From: Desulfuromonadales bacterium
GTDB taxonomy: Bacteria; Desulfobacterota; Desulfuromonadia; Geobacterales; Pseudopelobacteraceae
Assembly: GCA_013349405.1 (NCBI GenBank)
Contig: DUZS01000013.1
Span: forward strand, 23,026 to 87,025
Length of the DNA stretch: 64,000 nucleotides
Direction: 5' to 3'
The notes under the pieces are model-generated. The model was not told the origin of the DNA, did not search any database, and was given only the letters and a program-made list of their open reading frames with translations. Shown piece after piece: positions 30,770-40,317 of this stretch. Made by a program: the position numbers and the translations under genes. The first letter of the stretch is position 1, and each line of letters starts with the position of its first letter.

Positions 30770-33334
30770 ATGGAAACCTCTTCTATCAGCAGTGCCGAAA
30801 TCAGCGCAATCACTCTTTTCAAAGATATTCCGGAAGGTGAACTGATAAAGATTGCTCCCCGACTCACGTCGAAAACATTTCCCGCCGGTCAGACCATCAT
30901 CTTCCGAGGCGATGAGGGTTATTCGATGTTCATCCTGCTGGAAGGGGCGGCCGCGGTCACGCTGATTAATGATGAGGGGGTGGAGTACACAATTGCCGAA
31001 CTCGGCCCGGGGGAGGCTTTCGGCGAGATGGCGCTCCTCACCGGCGAACCGCGCTCGGCGAATGTGAAAGCAGTCGGAGAAACGACCGTTGTCGAGATCG
31101 GCCAGGATCATCTCAACGAACTGATGGATGCCTGCCCGGGGCTTAACCGGGCGCTTTTCCGGCTGCTCGCCAAACGCCTCGGTGCCATGGGCGTTCTGCA
31201 GAACACGCAGCATCTCGAACGGGTCGAACTGATCGCCTCTCTGATGACAGTGCGGAGCAAGCCGGAACGGGATACTTTTCCGGGAAGCACAAAATGGGCG
31301 GTCGAGTTTAACGCGACGCTGAAAAAGCTGGCAGGGGAACGGCAGCATGTGCTCGTGCTTGGTGAAGCAGGAACGGAGACAAAGCTGGCCGCCAATCTGA
31401 TCCATCATTATGGAGAGGGTGGGGCGGGTCCGATGCTCTATCTCGACTGTGGTAACCCGCCCCCTGTCCAGCGTGAAAGGGCGAACCTGCAGGAACAGCC
31501 AAACGACTCCCTGTACAAGGAGGTGGCACAGGAGGGCGCGCTTTTCGGGCATACGGCAGAGTCGGGAAAATACGGCAAGGGCGACAGGATCGGGTTGCTG
31601 GATCTTGCCGGCGGCGGAGTGCTGCTGCTTGACAACATTGATCAACTGACGCAGCGGGTTCAGATCCAGCTGCTGGATGCTCTGGCGGCGGATACGGGGG
31701 CAAAAGGGAAAGTCCGGGTCATCGCCACATGTCGCACCCACGAAGGCGATGGCGATCTTGACCCGGCACTGCGCAGGGTGATAGCTGAGGCAACGGTGAC
31801 CGTCAAACCGCTCAGGGAACGGAGGAAGGATATCCACGCGATAGCCCTGCTCTATCTTGACGAATATAATCGCAAGTTCAGTAAACAGACCACAAAGTTC
31901 AGCACCGCTGCCTTGAACATGCTGCTTGATCACTCATGGCCGCTGAACAGTCTTGAGCTTCGGCAGGTGGTGGAAAGAGCTGTTGCCAGCTCGCAACAGG
32001 AGAAAATTGATGCCGACCATATTTTCCTGAATCTTCCAAAGTTTGCCATGACCGGCAAATTCAACCTGCTCAAGAGCGCGCGACTCGACGCTCTGGTCAG
32101 AAACAGGTGGGTTCCTCTCGGGCTGAAAATGGTCTCCGTGCCGTTTATACTTTTTCTGATGATAGTTACCCTGATCGGGCCCGAAAAACAGAATGTTGCC
32201 AATCTGATCGTCTGGTCGGTCTGGTGGCCGTTTCTGATCTTCTCAATCGCCTTCACGTCACGAAGCTGGTGCGCGTACTGCCCGCTTCCGGTTATATCCG
32301 ACGGCGTCTCGTCGTTTCGCTCCCGCTTCAGCCCGGTTCCGGTATTTTTGAGCAGATACGGGGTCTGGTGCGGAGTTATCGGCTTTGCGCTGATTGTTGC
32401 GGTGGAGCATCTGACTCATATGTTTACCACCCCGCGTGCAACCGCTCTGCTGCTGCTGTCAGTCCTCGGCGGCGCGGTGGTGACGACGCTGCTGTACGGC
32501 AGCCGTTCCTGGTGCAAGCATCTCTGCCCCCTGGGGAGCATGCTCGGCACCACGGCTTCCCTGTCGATCCTTGAAATCGGGAGCAATCCCAACGTCTGCT
32601 CGACCCAGTGCCAGACGCTTGATTGTATCAAGGATAATAACTGCCCGATGGGACTGCATCCGTCGTCAGCGGCGCTCACGAGAGAATGCGTCCTTTGTCT
32701 CGCCTGTGTCAAAAGCTGTCAGCATCACTCAGCGCGGCTGAACCTCCGTATGCCCTGGCAACAGATGATCGCGCGCGGAAAATGGGAGTGGAGCGTCAGT
32801 ATCAGCGCCCTGCTCATGGTCGCCATGGTGCTTGCCGTCAGGGGAGCCGAATGGAGTGCAGCGGGGCGCCTGCTCGGCAGGGTAGTGCCGGATCTCCCGG
32901 CCCTGCTTCATGACACTGCCGTCCTGTTACTGATCGTCTCCCTGTTTCTGGCTGCCGCCGCCATGGCAGCGGGGTTTCCGTTCAGCGGCAACTGGCGCAA
33001 AAATTTGCAGATATCCGGCTATCCGTATCTTTTTATGGCGTTTGCCGGACTCTTCAATCTCTATTTCTATGAATTTGTTCATCATGGCAATCAGCTTGGC
33101 GTGTGGGCACTGCAGAATCTTTCTCTCGACCGCTTCATTCCCGCAGAGTGGGTGACCCCGGAGTTGGGCACGTTGCAGATCGTGTTCCCGATCATCTCTA
33201 TTCTCGGAGGAGCCGCAGCCAATTACCTGCTTGGCAAGCTCGTCCGGCGGGAGTCGCTGCCGCAGTTTCTGCTGCGGAGCAACCAGCTGCTGATAGCAGT
33301 AACCGTAGTTCTGTATGTTCTGATGTTCTGGTGA
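30770..33334 (+). CDS. cNMP-binding / degenerate sigma-54 AAA+ / membrane 4Fe-4S fusion protein
   Basis: The 854 residues are arranged in three parts. Residues about 12-125 are a CRP-like cyclic-nucleotide-binding domain with an intact phosphate cassette ('FGEMALLTGEPRSANVKA'). Residues about 170-425 are a sigma-54-activator-type AAA+ domain ('EGALFGH', 'LRERRKDIHAIALLYL', 'WPLNSLELRQVVERAV'). Its Walker A reads 'GEAGTETKL' without the usual Lys, Walker B has Asn where Glu is expected ('LLLDNIDQ'), and GAFTGA is absent, so it is probably catalytically dead. From about 450 there are membrane helices and NapH/NosR-like cysteines ('WCKHLCPLGSMLG', 'CSTQCQTLDC', 'CVLCLACVKSC'). No DNA-binding HTH is present. 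It looks like a membrane redox protein gated by a cyclic nucleotide. It converges on glnE with a 4-base gap. Confidence 0.88.
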   Translation: METSSISSAEISAITLFKDIPEGELIKIAPRLTSKTFPAGQTIIFRGDEGYSMFILLEGAAAVTLINDEGVEYTIAELGPGEAFGEMALLTGEPRSANVKAVGETTVVEIGQDHLNELMDACPGLNRALFRLLAKRLGAMGVLQNTQHLERVELIASLMTVRSKPERDTFPGSTKWAVEFNATLKKLAGERQHVLVLGEAGTETKLAANLIHHYGEGGAGPMLYLDCGNPPPVQRERANLQEQPNDSLYKEVAQEGALFGHTAESGKYGKGDRIGLLDLAGGGVLLLDNIDQLTQRVQIQLLDALAADTGAKGKVRVIATCRTHEGDGDLDPALRRVIAEATVTVKPLRERRKDIHAIALLYLDEYNRKFSKQTTKFSTAALNMLLDHSWPLNSLELRQVVERAVASSQQEKIDADHIFLNLPKFAMTGKFNLLKSARLDALVRNRWVPLGLKMVSVPFILFLMIVTLIGPEKQNVANLIVWSVWWPFLIFSIAFTSRSWCAYCPLPVISDGVSSFRSRFSPVPVFLSRYGVWCGVIGFALIVAVEHLTHMFTTPRATALLLLSVLGGAVVTTLLYGSRSWCKHLCPLGSMLGTTASLSILEIGSNPNVCSTQCQTLDCIKDNNCPMGLHPSSAALTRECVLCLACVKSCQHHSARLNLRMPWQQMIARGKWEWSVSISALLMVAMVLAVRGAEWSAAGRLLGRVVPDLPALLHDTAVLLLIVSLFLAAAAMAAGFPFSGNWRKNLQISGYPYLFMAFAGLFNLYFYEFVHHGNQLGVWALQNLSLDRFIPAEWVTPELGTLQIVFPIISILGGAAANYLLGKLVRRESLPQFLLRSNQLLIAVTVVLYVLMFW

Positions 33335-33338
33335 AACC

Positions 33339-36300
33339 TCATTCTCCCGCAACCACAAACAACCGGTCAAACACATCGCGTATTTTGCCGGTTATCTCCT
33401 CGTAATCACATATCAGGGCGGCGCCCGGATTCTTCAATGTGGGATCGTAGCCCATGCGGCGCGCCAGTTTGTTCAGGTAGACTCTCGTTCCGGAGAGGTC
33501 ATTGGCCGAATAGTCATGGATGATGCGCAGGCGGTTTTCGAGTTTGCGGAGAAATTTGTAACCGGCCAACAGCGTCTCGGCGCCCCCCTCCGGGATCAGG
33601 CCGAGTGTACTGATTTCTTTCAGGGCGACGACGGTACTGGGGCTCCGCAACTCGGGAGAGTGGCACCCTTCTTTCAGTTGCAGATATTGCACGGCAAATT
33701 CTACATCCACCATGCCGCCGCGACCGGTTTTTATGTTGTAGTTGCCATCGGACTCACGGGCCAGCTCGTTCTCCATGCGCATGCGCAGACGCCGGATCTC
33801 CCGCCTCCCCTCTTCGTCAATGGTCGTACCATAAATAGTGTAGTGGATAATATCGTGAAGCTGGTCGGCCAATGCCTCATCACCAAGTACCACGCGGGCT
33901 TTGGTAAGCGCCTGACGTTCCCAGACCTGGGCTTCCTTGCGGTGATACTCAAGAAATGAATCGAGCGAGGTAACGAGCGGGCCGGAATTCCCTGACGGCC
34001 GCAAGCGGGTATCGATCTTGTAAACGAATCCTTCACGGGTCTGCATGGTCAGGATCGAGATTATTTTTTGGGCCAGCTTGGCAAAATATTCGTGATTTGA
34101 AATCTGTTTTTCACCGTCGGTTGTCCCCTGATGATCGTAGACGAAGATGATATCGAGGTCCGAGTGGTAGTTGAGTTCGCCACCGCCGAGCTTACCCATG
34201 GCGACAATCGCCAGATTTGCCTGGACAGCAGACCCTTCCCGGTGCCAGATCGGGCGGCCAAAGCGTCCCAGTTCCGCAACTGCCAGCTGAAATGCTGCAA
34301 CGAGACAGACCTCACCGAGCAGACTCAGCTGCTCAGTCACTTCCCCCTGCAGTAAACGACCATGAATATCGTTCAGGCCGATGCGCAGAAATTCCTCATT
34401 GCGGTACCGTCGCAGTATGTTCAGGTGGTCCTCAAAATAGTCGCTCTGCTCAAGCAGCGCGTCCAATTCCTCCAACATCATTTCCTTTGTTTTAATAATG
34501 GATGAGCCGCTGCGCGAAACGAGGCTGTCAAGCAGCTCCGGATGGCTGATCAATATTTTTGAGAGGAATTCAGACATGCCGAACAGTGATGCTAGCAGTT
34601 TGATCGTGGCTCTGTTCTCCGCCAGCAGGGCATAATAGGAAGAGCGGGTGGCAATGACTGTCATGAAGCGTTCCAGATTGGTAAGTGCCAGGTCCGGGTC
34701 GTATGAATCAAAAAGTTCCTGCACCAGCAGCGGAGCGATTTTTTCCAGGATGCGCCGACTCCGTTCGGTCAGATTCCCTCTCGCCGGACCTCTCCGCAGC
34801 GAAATCAGGTTTTCGTAGGCCCGATCGACATCTTCAAAGTGCCGTTCGGCCAGCATATCCTTGACCAGATCGGCATCCGCTTTGGGATCGAGAAGAAAAA
34901 GCACCTGCGGGTGAATGTCCTGCTCCAGCTTTGCGTCGCGGGAATGGAAGAGGGTGCCGTAGATGAATGATACAAAACTGCGGTGCTCTTCCAGTACCGC
35001 GCGAAAACGCTCCAGGCCGTTACTGCGCAGATAGCCGCTCCGCCGTGACAGCGCGAGCATCTCCTCCTCCTTGGGCGGCAGATTGTGAGTCTGGCGTTCC
35101 TGCACTACCTGAATACGGTGTTCGACTGAACGGAGAAAACGATAGGCATCACGGAGCTTGAGGTGGTCATCCGCGCCAAGCAGATTGGCAGCGAGAAGTG
35201 TGTCGAGGGCGCGCAGTGAATTACGCTCGCGCAGTTTCGGGTTTTTACCGGCATAGACGAGCTGCAGAGCCTGGATGAAAAATTCGATTTCACGAATCCC
35301 GCCCCGCCCGAGTTTGAGATTTATTTCGCTTTCACGGGAACGGGCCAGCGATGCATCAATTTTCTGCTTCATCTGTTTCATATCCTCGATCAGGTTGTAA
35401 TCGAGATATTTTCGATAGATAAACGGCTGCAGCGTTTTGAGAAGCTGCTCACCGAGCGCCAGCGAACCGGCAACCGGCCGCGCCTTCAGCATGGCGGTGC
35501 GCTCCCATGACTGCCCCCACGATTCATAATAGATTTCAGCAGAGCGGAGCGACACCGCCATATCGCCCGATTTCCCTTCGGGGCGGAGTCCGACATCGAC
35601 GCGAAAGACGAAACCGTCCTCGGTTACCTGGGACAACGCCTTGCTGATCATCTCTCCCAGCTTGTTGAAGAAGGCATGGAGCGAGATGACCCCTTTTCTG
35701 CCGCCGGAACTGTTTTCTACGCCCGCAGTCTCCCCTTGATCCGACTCATAGAAGTAGATGATATCTATATCGGAAGAAAAATTGAGCTCCCGTCCCCCCA
35801 GTTTGCCCATACCGATGACGGTCATCTCCGCTTCAAAGAGCGACGCGTTGTCCCCCGCCAGTTCCGGGGCACCGTGGTCGCGTATCAGGCAGCGCCGACA
35901 GACCTGATAGGCGACCTGCAGTGTAGCCGAGGCCAGGTCGGCAAGCTCCCGCATCACCTCTTCAAGCGGAGCCAGTCCATTCAAGTCCCGTGCGGCAATG
36001 CGCATAATTTCACGCCGTTTGAAACAGCGCAGCGCCTTCTGCAGCGCCGCAAAGTCGGTTGATTCGTTTACTGTTGCCGCTACTGCAGCGTACATATCTT
36101 CGGCAGAACGGCAATGATCGATGCCGTTTTCAAGAAACAGCCAGCGTACGATATCGGGGGATTTGTACATGAAGTTGACGAGAAACGGTGAGGAACCGCA
36201 GAGCATAATACAGTGGGCAAGGCGTTTTTTACGCTCCGCCAGTTTGTGCAGGTCTTCGGGAGAGATGACGCCGGTCAACCGCTCAAATGAGTTGAGAGCC

Positions 36301-36515
36301 TGATCAGGAGAGGGGCTTTTTAACGCAGAGATAACGATGCGGTGGAGTGTTTCTACGGTGAATACGTTCCGGAGCAGCAGAATGTTTTCAGCTGCCCGGC
36401 TGCCGTACTGATACCCGTGTGACTTGAGAAACAGGGCCAGCTCGGGGAGCCGGTGATCTGCATCGGGGAGGGCGAGAATACGAAGGAAGTCGAGAGAATA
36501 CCGATCAATGTGCAT
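33339..36515 (-). CDS. glnE: Bifunctional glutamine synthetase adenylyltransferase/deadenylase
   Basis: GlnE switches glutamine synthetase off and on by attaching and removing AMP in response to nitrogen status. Two nucleotidyltransferase domains are visible. The N-terminal one has 'GMGKLGGRELNFSSDIDIIYFYE' and the C-terminal one 'AMGKLGGGELNYHSDLDIIFVYDH', each with the paired Asp residues. The start at 36515 (MHIDRYSLDFLRIL) gives about 1058 residues; family members are usually 950-1000. The ORF-track start at 36659 runs far into mtnA and is rejected. The glnE start overlaps the mtnA stop region, so the two are co-transcribed. Confidence 0.95.
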   Translation of the reverse strand: MHIDRYSLDFLRILALPDADHRLPELALFLKSHGYQYGSRAAENILLLRNVFTVETLHRIVISALKSPSPDQALNSFERLTGVISPEDLHKLAERKKRLAHCIMLCGSSPFLVNFMYKSPDIVRWLFLENGIDHCRSAEDMYAAVAATVNESTDFAALQKALRCFKRREIMRIAARDLNGLAPLEEVMRELADLASATLQVAYQVCRRCLIRDHGAPELAGDNASLFEAEMTVIGMGKLGGRELNFSSDIDIIYFYESDQGETAGVENSSGGRKGVISLHAFFNKLGEMISKALSQVTEDGFVFRVDVGLRPEGKSGDMAVSLRSAEIYYESWGQSWERTAMLKARPVAGSLALGEQLLKTLQPFIYRKYLDYNLIEDMKQMKQKIDASLARSRESEINLKLGRGGIREIEFFIQALQLVYAGKNPKLRERNSLRALDTLLAANLLGADDHLKLRDAYRFLRSVEHRIQVVQERQTHNLPPKEEEMLALSRRSGYLRSNGLERFRAVLEEHRSFVSFIYGTLFHSRDAKLEQDIHPQVLFLLDPKADADLVKDMLAERHFEDVDRAYENLISLRRGPARGNLTERSRRILEKIAPLLVQELFDSYDPDLALTNLERFMTVIATRSSYYALLAENRATIKLLASLFGMSEFLSKILISHPELLDSLVSRSGSSIIKTKEMMLEELDALLEQSDYFEDHLNILRRYRNEEFLRIGLNDIHGRLLQGEVTEQLSLLGEVCLVAAFQLAVAELGRFGRPIWHREGSAVQANLAIVAMGKLGGGELNYHSDLDIIFVYDHQGTTDGEKQISNHEYFAKLAQKIISILTMQTREGFVYKIDTRLRPSGNSGPLVTSLDSFLEYHRKEAQVWERQALTKARVVLGDEALADQLHDIIHYTIYGTTIDEEGRREIRRLRMRMENELARESDGNYNIKTGRGGMVDVEFAVQYLQLKEGCHSPELRSPSTVVALKEISTLGLIPEGGAETLLAGYKFLRKLENRLRIIHDYSANDLSGTRVYLNKLARRMGYDPTLKNPGAALICDYEEITGKIRDVFDRLFVVAGE

Positions 36516-36516
36516 G

Positions 36517-37557
36517 TCAGATTCCTGATACTTTGCGCAGACCGTTGCAGTAATCACCTTTGACAATGCCGTTTTCGGTAATGATTGCGTTGATATACCG
36601 GGCCGGAGTGACATCGAACGCCGGATTGCGGACCCGGACCCCCTCCGGCGCAATGGCAATCCCCTTGATATGGGTCACCTCGCTGAAGGGGCGCTCCTCG
36701 ATCGGGATCCTGCTGCCATCGGCAAGAGAGAGATCGAGCGTTGAAACCGGTGCGGCGACGTAAAAGGGGATATTATTCTCTTTTGCTAGCACCGCAACAG
36801 TGTAGGTGCCGATCTTGTTCGCGGTATCACCATTGGCGGCGATCCGGTCGGCGCCAACGACGCAGCAGGTAATCTCGCCACGATTCATGAAAAAACCGGC
36901 CATATTGTCTGAAATCAGTGTTGTCGGAATCCCCGACTTCATCAGCTCCCAGGCGGTCAGACGTGCCCCCTGCAGCCAGGGTCGGGTCTCGTCGGCAAAG
37001 ACCTGGATCTTTTTACCCGCTTCGTGAGCGGCACGGATAACGCCGAGCGCGGTGCCGTACCCGGCTGTCGCGAGCCCCCCGGCATTGCAGTGGGTCAGAA
37101 CCGTAGCACCTTCGGGAATCAACGTGGCGCCCCATTTGCCGATGTTTTTACAAATGGTCAGATCCTCCTGCTCAATCCGGATCGCCTCTTTTTTCAGCGC
37201 GTCACGGATCTTGTCGAGTTTTTTATCGCGATGCGCTTCCGCGACCCGCTTCATCCGTTCCAGTCCCCAGAAAAGGTTGACCGCCGTCGGGCGGGTGCGC
37301 CCCAGGACGTCGCAGACGTTATCGAGCTGGCGGTAGAAGGATTCATGGGTATCGGCGATGATCGACCGCGCTCCAAGGGCAACCCCCATGGCGGCGGCTA
37401 CGCCGATGGCGGGCGCCCCACGGATGACCATCCCCCTGATCGCTTCGGCAACCGATTGAAAGTCGGTGTAGGTGTTGTAAACCTCTTCCCCCGGCAGACG
37501 GGTCTGGTCGATCATGACAACGGCGTCATCAAGCCATTCGATGGTGCGGAAGGACAT
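36517..37557 (-). CDS. mtnA: S-methyl-5-thioribose-1-phosphate isomerase
   Basis: This 346-residue MtnA has normal length. It converts methylthioribose-1-phosphate to methylthioribulose-1-phosphate in methionine salvage. The catalytic Cys is in '[20 protein letters not shown]' (about residue 160) and the catalytic Asp in '[27 protein letters not shown]' (about 240). The '[19 protein letters not shown]' segment is also diagnostic. The eIF-2B-like fold is shared with ribose-1,5-bisphosphate isomerases, but these motifs favour MtnA. A clear AAAGGAG lies before the ATG. No other salvage genes are next to it. Confidence 0.95.
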   Translation of the reverse strand: MSFRTIEWLDDAVVMIDQTRLPGEEVYNTYTDFQSVAEAIRGMVIRGAPAIGVAAAMGVALGARSIIADTHESFYRQLDNVCDVLGRTRPTAVNLFWGLERMKRVAEAHRDKKLDKIRDALKKEAIRIEQEDLTICKNIGKWGATLIPEGATVLTHCNAGGLATAGYGTALGVIRAAHEAGKKIQVFADETRPWLQGARLTAWELMKSGIPTTLISDNMAGFFMNRGEITCCVVGADRIAANGDTANKIGTYTVAVLAKENNIPFYVAAPVSTLDLSLADGSRIPIEERPFSEVTHIKGIAIAPEGVRVRNPAFDVTPARYINAIITENGIVKGDYCNGLRKVSGI

Positions 37558-37689
37558 GGCGGAACTCCTTTAATTTTGAGTACGGAAAACCTAACCACAC
37601 TATCAATAGTGCTGTCAACAGTGTTATTCAAGCAACAGGGAGAGATACATTTTCCTGACAGTCGTGATGGTGTTACGTGAGTTTAACGT

Positions 37690-38988
37690 TTATGCCGAAG
37701 CGATAAGGCACCACCGCCACACAGGAAGTACATGGATTGTGCAGCCATTTTCCCGCACGGTTTCCTCTCCCTCAAGCGTGAGGATATAACCTTCCGACAG
37801 GCCAAACTCTGTCATCGCCTCCATTACGCCGGCGATCTCCCGTTTTCTCGTAGTCTGATCGTTCATGGCAGCGGTAACCTGGATGGCAGTTGTGACCTTA
37901 CTGTTTTCCATGATCAGAAAATCGCATTCTTTTTTGCCTTTCCAGTAATAGCACTCACCGCCGCGCCGCTTAAGCTCGGTCAGCACAAGGTTTTCCAGTA
38001 GCTTGCCGATGTCTTCCGAAAATTTGAATGAGACAGACTGTATGAAGCCGGTGTCGATACTGTATATCTTGCGCGGGTAGGTTAGTTGCTGCCGCACCGA
38101 ATAGGAAAAATGTTTGACTGTTAAAAAGAGATACACGTCTTCCAGGTAACCCAGATACTCCTCAAGCGTATGCTGAGCCGTACCAAGAATCGGTGATAAC
38201 CCTTTTGGGCTGAAGGGAGAGGTGGCATTACTGATGAGATAATGCGCGGCAGCTTCATAGCGGGCTGTCTGGCGTATCGGATAGCGGCGCAGCACGTCTC
38301 TGGTCAGGATAGAGTTATAGTATTCCTTGAGTAGAAGTGTCTTAAGCTTTTTATTCGGTTCGCGAACGACCTCGGGGAAACCGCCCTCTTTCAAGTATTC
38401 ATTAAACTGATGCAGCAGTTTTGGTTTGTTGGCCAATAGGACATGTCGCTCAAACCCCTTATTCCAGCCGGATGCAATAAGCGCCTCACGGAACGAGAAG
38501 GGGAATATTTCTGCTGTCAGAGTCCGTCCTGTCAGGAGGGTGGCGTAATCACCTTTGAGCAGGGAAGAATTTGATCCGGTGATGACCATCTTGATGTTTC
38601 GTGGTCCGTCATACAGTTTGCGAAGATCTCTCTGCCACTGGCCCGCTTCCTGTATTTCATCGAGGAAAAGGTACAGGCTTTCGTCAGGATTCATCAGCTC
38701 AAGATACTTCTCGTACAGAGTTAGAATTGAGATGCCGGTAAAGGCCGGGTCTTCCAGATTCAGGTGGAGTATGTTGCGCGGAGGAACGCCTTCATTCAGG
38801 AGACCTTGAACAAGCAGATGCAGGATAGTCGTTTTTCCGGAACGACGGACACCGGTGATGGTGAGTATTTCTTTCCGCTTCAGCAACTCTCGGATAAGGT
38901 CAATGTCTTCACGTTCAACAGCCTGAAGCCAGTCACTCTCGTTTTGCCACCAGGGATTCCAAAATGTGATTGACTCAAATAGATTCAT
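37690..38988 (-). CDS. AAA+ ATPase of the DUF4143 family
   Basis: This 432-residue protein has an N-terminal AAA_14-type ATPase with P-loop 'ITGVRRSGKTTIL' (about residue 45) and Walker B 'LYLFLDEIQEAGQW'. A C-terminal DUF4143 domain contains 'LKRRGGECYYWKGKKECDFLI', which resembles a restriction-endonuclease-like core (E-x-D-x-K type). Such proteins are widespread, often in many copies per genome, and their role is unsettled; defence and mobile-element links have been suggested. It stands alone, with a GGAG ribosome site and no toxin-like neighbour on its strand. Confidence 0.85.
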   Translation of the reverse strand: MNLFESITFWNPWWQNESDWLQAVEREDIDLIRELLKRKEILTITGVRRSGKTTILHLLVQGLLNEGVPPRNILHLNLEDPAFTGISILTLYEKYLELMNPDESLYLFLDEIQEAGQWQRDLRKLYDGPRNIKMVITGSNSSLLKGDYATLLTGRTLTAEIFPFSFREALIASGWNKGFERHVLLANKPKLLHQFNEYLKEGGFPEVVREPNKKLKTLLLKEYYNSILTRDVLRRYPIRQTARYEAAAHYLISNATSPFSPKGLSPILGTAQHTLEEYLGYLEDVYLFLTVKHFSYSVRQQLTYPRKIYSIDTGFIQSVSFKFSEDIGKLLENLVLTELKRRGGECYYWKGKKECDFLIMENSKVTTAIQVTAAMNDQTTRKREIAGVMEAMTEFGLSEGYILTLEGEETVRENGCTIHVLPVWRWCLIASA

Positions 38989-39475
38989 TATGCCGCTCCT
39001 TAAACCTTATAATAGAGCATTATATGTAGTCACGATGTATATGCAAGCTAATTGTGCAGCCAGGCGCGGTATTGGAAAGGGATAAAAAAGATAAAAGCGG
39101 ATAACAGCAAAAACAAAAAGTTTTTTTGGTAAAACCATATCGGTTCCGACTCGCCCAGGTTGGGCTGAATGAAGCTTTGGCAAATGCTGCCTTCCCTCAG
39201 GACATACCAAAAGTGCATTGCAAAGAAATCCGACACCAAGTCGTACACAAAACCACCCTTCAAAAGCGGAGTGTGATAATGGCCCCGGAAGCCCGCCCAC
39301 AGGGGTTTAAGAGGAAATGTATGTTTGAATATTGCTGTGCCAAATCAGATATCCACGATTTTCACCGGTGGTTTATATGAGATAGGCTCCAAGTCCCTGT
39401 CGGAATTTCTTACATAAATGTAGCCACCGTTGGAAGCAGAAATTTTTTTTAAATAATATTAAATATTTACAATTT
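38989..39475. other. AT-rich gap without a convincing gene
   Basis: No ORF here has a good start, ribosome site and family features. The minus-strand 71-codon ORF at 39048-39263 begins at a TTG and has one hydrophobic stretch, but nothing else supports it. The right end becomes strongly AT-rich just before the sigma-54 promoter, as expected for a DNA-bending region where an upstream activator may bind. Confidence 0.5.
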
Positions 39476-39490
39476 TGGCACAGCCATTGC
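39476..39490 (+). promoter_or_regulatory. Sigma-54 promoter of the PEP-CTERM gene
   Basis: TGGCAC, 5 bases, TTGC is a full match to the -24/-12 consensus, with exactly 10 bases between the GG and GC pairs. It lies 73 bases before the start codon at 39563, giving a leader of about 60 bases. PEP-CTERM genes are known to be served by RpoN with the PrsK/PrsR two-component system in several species. Confidence 0.85.
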
Positions 39491-39562
39491 TAATAAAAAT
39501 GGCACTAACGAATTAAACGAGCGATTTGCGGATCGCATAAAAAAAGTATGGAGGAAAAGAAA

Positions 39563-40189
39563 ATGAAATCGACATTATTGGCAGCAGTTTTGGCGGTTGG
39601 TTTAATAGTGGCTGGGATGGTTGTTACGGCTGGTGCGACTGAATGGACTCGTCATGATGAGAGTTGTAGTAATGGCGACTGCAAAAATGGAATCGTAACA
39701 TCTTGGACATCTGTGTATGATTTTACTCCTGATGTTACGTTGGATAGCAAAGGAGATAAGGCCACTGCTACGTTTTCAAGTCTCCCTGGTTTTATTCCCG
39801 GAGTGGACACCCTAAGCAGTTTAGAATTCATCGTTACCGTGGAAGATGCAAAAAATAAAAATGATAAATATACTCTTAGCTCACTAAAGTGGAACACTCC
39901 TAAAATAAATCCAGACACCAATAGCAATAATCCTTTTTCAACTGCAACTACGGTGAATGGTGCCCATTCTGCTGATGTTATTGCAGATTTCCAAAAAGAT
40001 GGAATTCTTGGTCTTGATATCAACTGGGCAGGTGGCGATTTTATTGTAATGTCTGTTGAAGCAATTGCAACCGGATGTGACATAAATATTGCAGCCCCCG
40101 TCCCGGAACCCGGTACCATGATGCTCCTCGGAATCGGCATGCTCGGAATGGCAGTATACGGCAAGCGTCGGATGAACAGGGAAGCATAG
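39563..40189 (+). CDS. PEP-CTERM sorting-domain protein
   Basis: This protein is about 208 residues. The ATG at 39563 follows GGAGG by 8 bases; the ORF-track ATG at 39548 lies before that site. There is a signal peptide ('LLAAVLAVGLIVAGMVVTAGA'), a beta-rich body of about 150 residues with no recognised fold ('SCSNGDCKNGIVTSWTSVYDF'), and a C-terminal 'VPEPGTMMLLGIGMLGMAVYGKRRMNREA'. This is a classic PEP-CTERM tripartite signal: a VPEP motif, one helix and basic residues. Exosortase would cleave it and pass the protein to the surface or matrix. No exosortase is in this window. Codon use in the body is more AT-rich than in the neighbours. Confidence 0.92.
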   Translation: MKSTLLAAVLAVGLIVAGMVVTAGATEWTRHDESCSNGDCKNGIVTSWTSVYDFTPDVTLDSKGDKATATFSSLPGFIPGVDTLSSLEFIVTVEDAKNKNDKYTLSSLKWNTPKINPDTNSNNPFSTATTVNGAHSADVIADFQKDGILGLDINWAGGDFIVMSVEAIATGCDINIAAPVPEPGTMMLLGIGMLGMAVYGKRRMNREA

Positions 40190-40224
40190 TCACGCAATTG
40201 ATCGCTTTACCTCACAAACAACAC

Positions 40225-40259
40225 AAAAGGGCGGTGCCATTCAGAGGCGCCGCCCTTTT
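40225..40259 (+). terminator. Terminator after the PEP-CTERM gene
   Basis: A 14-bp stem ('aaaagggcggtgcc' against its near complement, one G-T pair) with a 7-base loop is followed by 'cttttc'. It lies 36 bases past the stop and could also serve the converging MBL gene. Confidence 0.8.
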
Positions 40260-40317
40260 CACTTTTCCACGACCCATCCGGACCATGTCAAATCGCTGGT
40301 GCTTGAATCAGAAAGAG

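Noticed and set aside
30767-31933. 388-codon minus-strand ORF opposite the fusion gene
   Set aside because: The plus-strand frame has clear cNMP-binding and AAA+ domains; this frame has none.
39048-39263. 71-codon minus-strand ORF with one hydrophobic stretch
   Set aside because: It starts at TTG without a ribosome site and matches no family.
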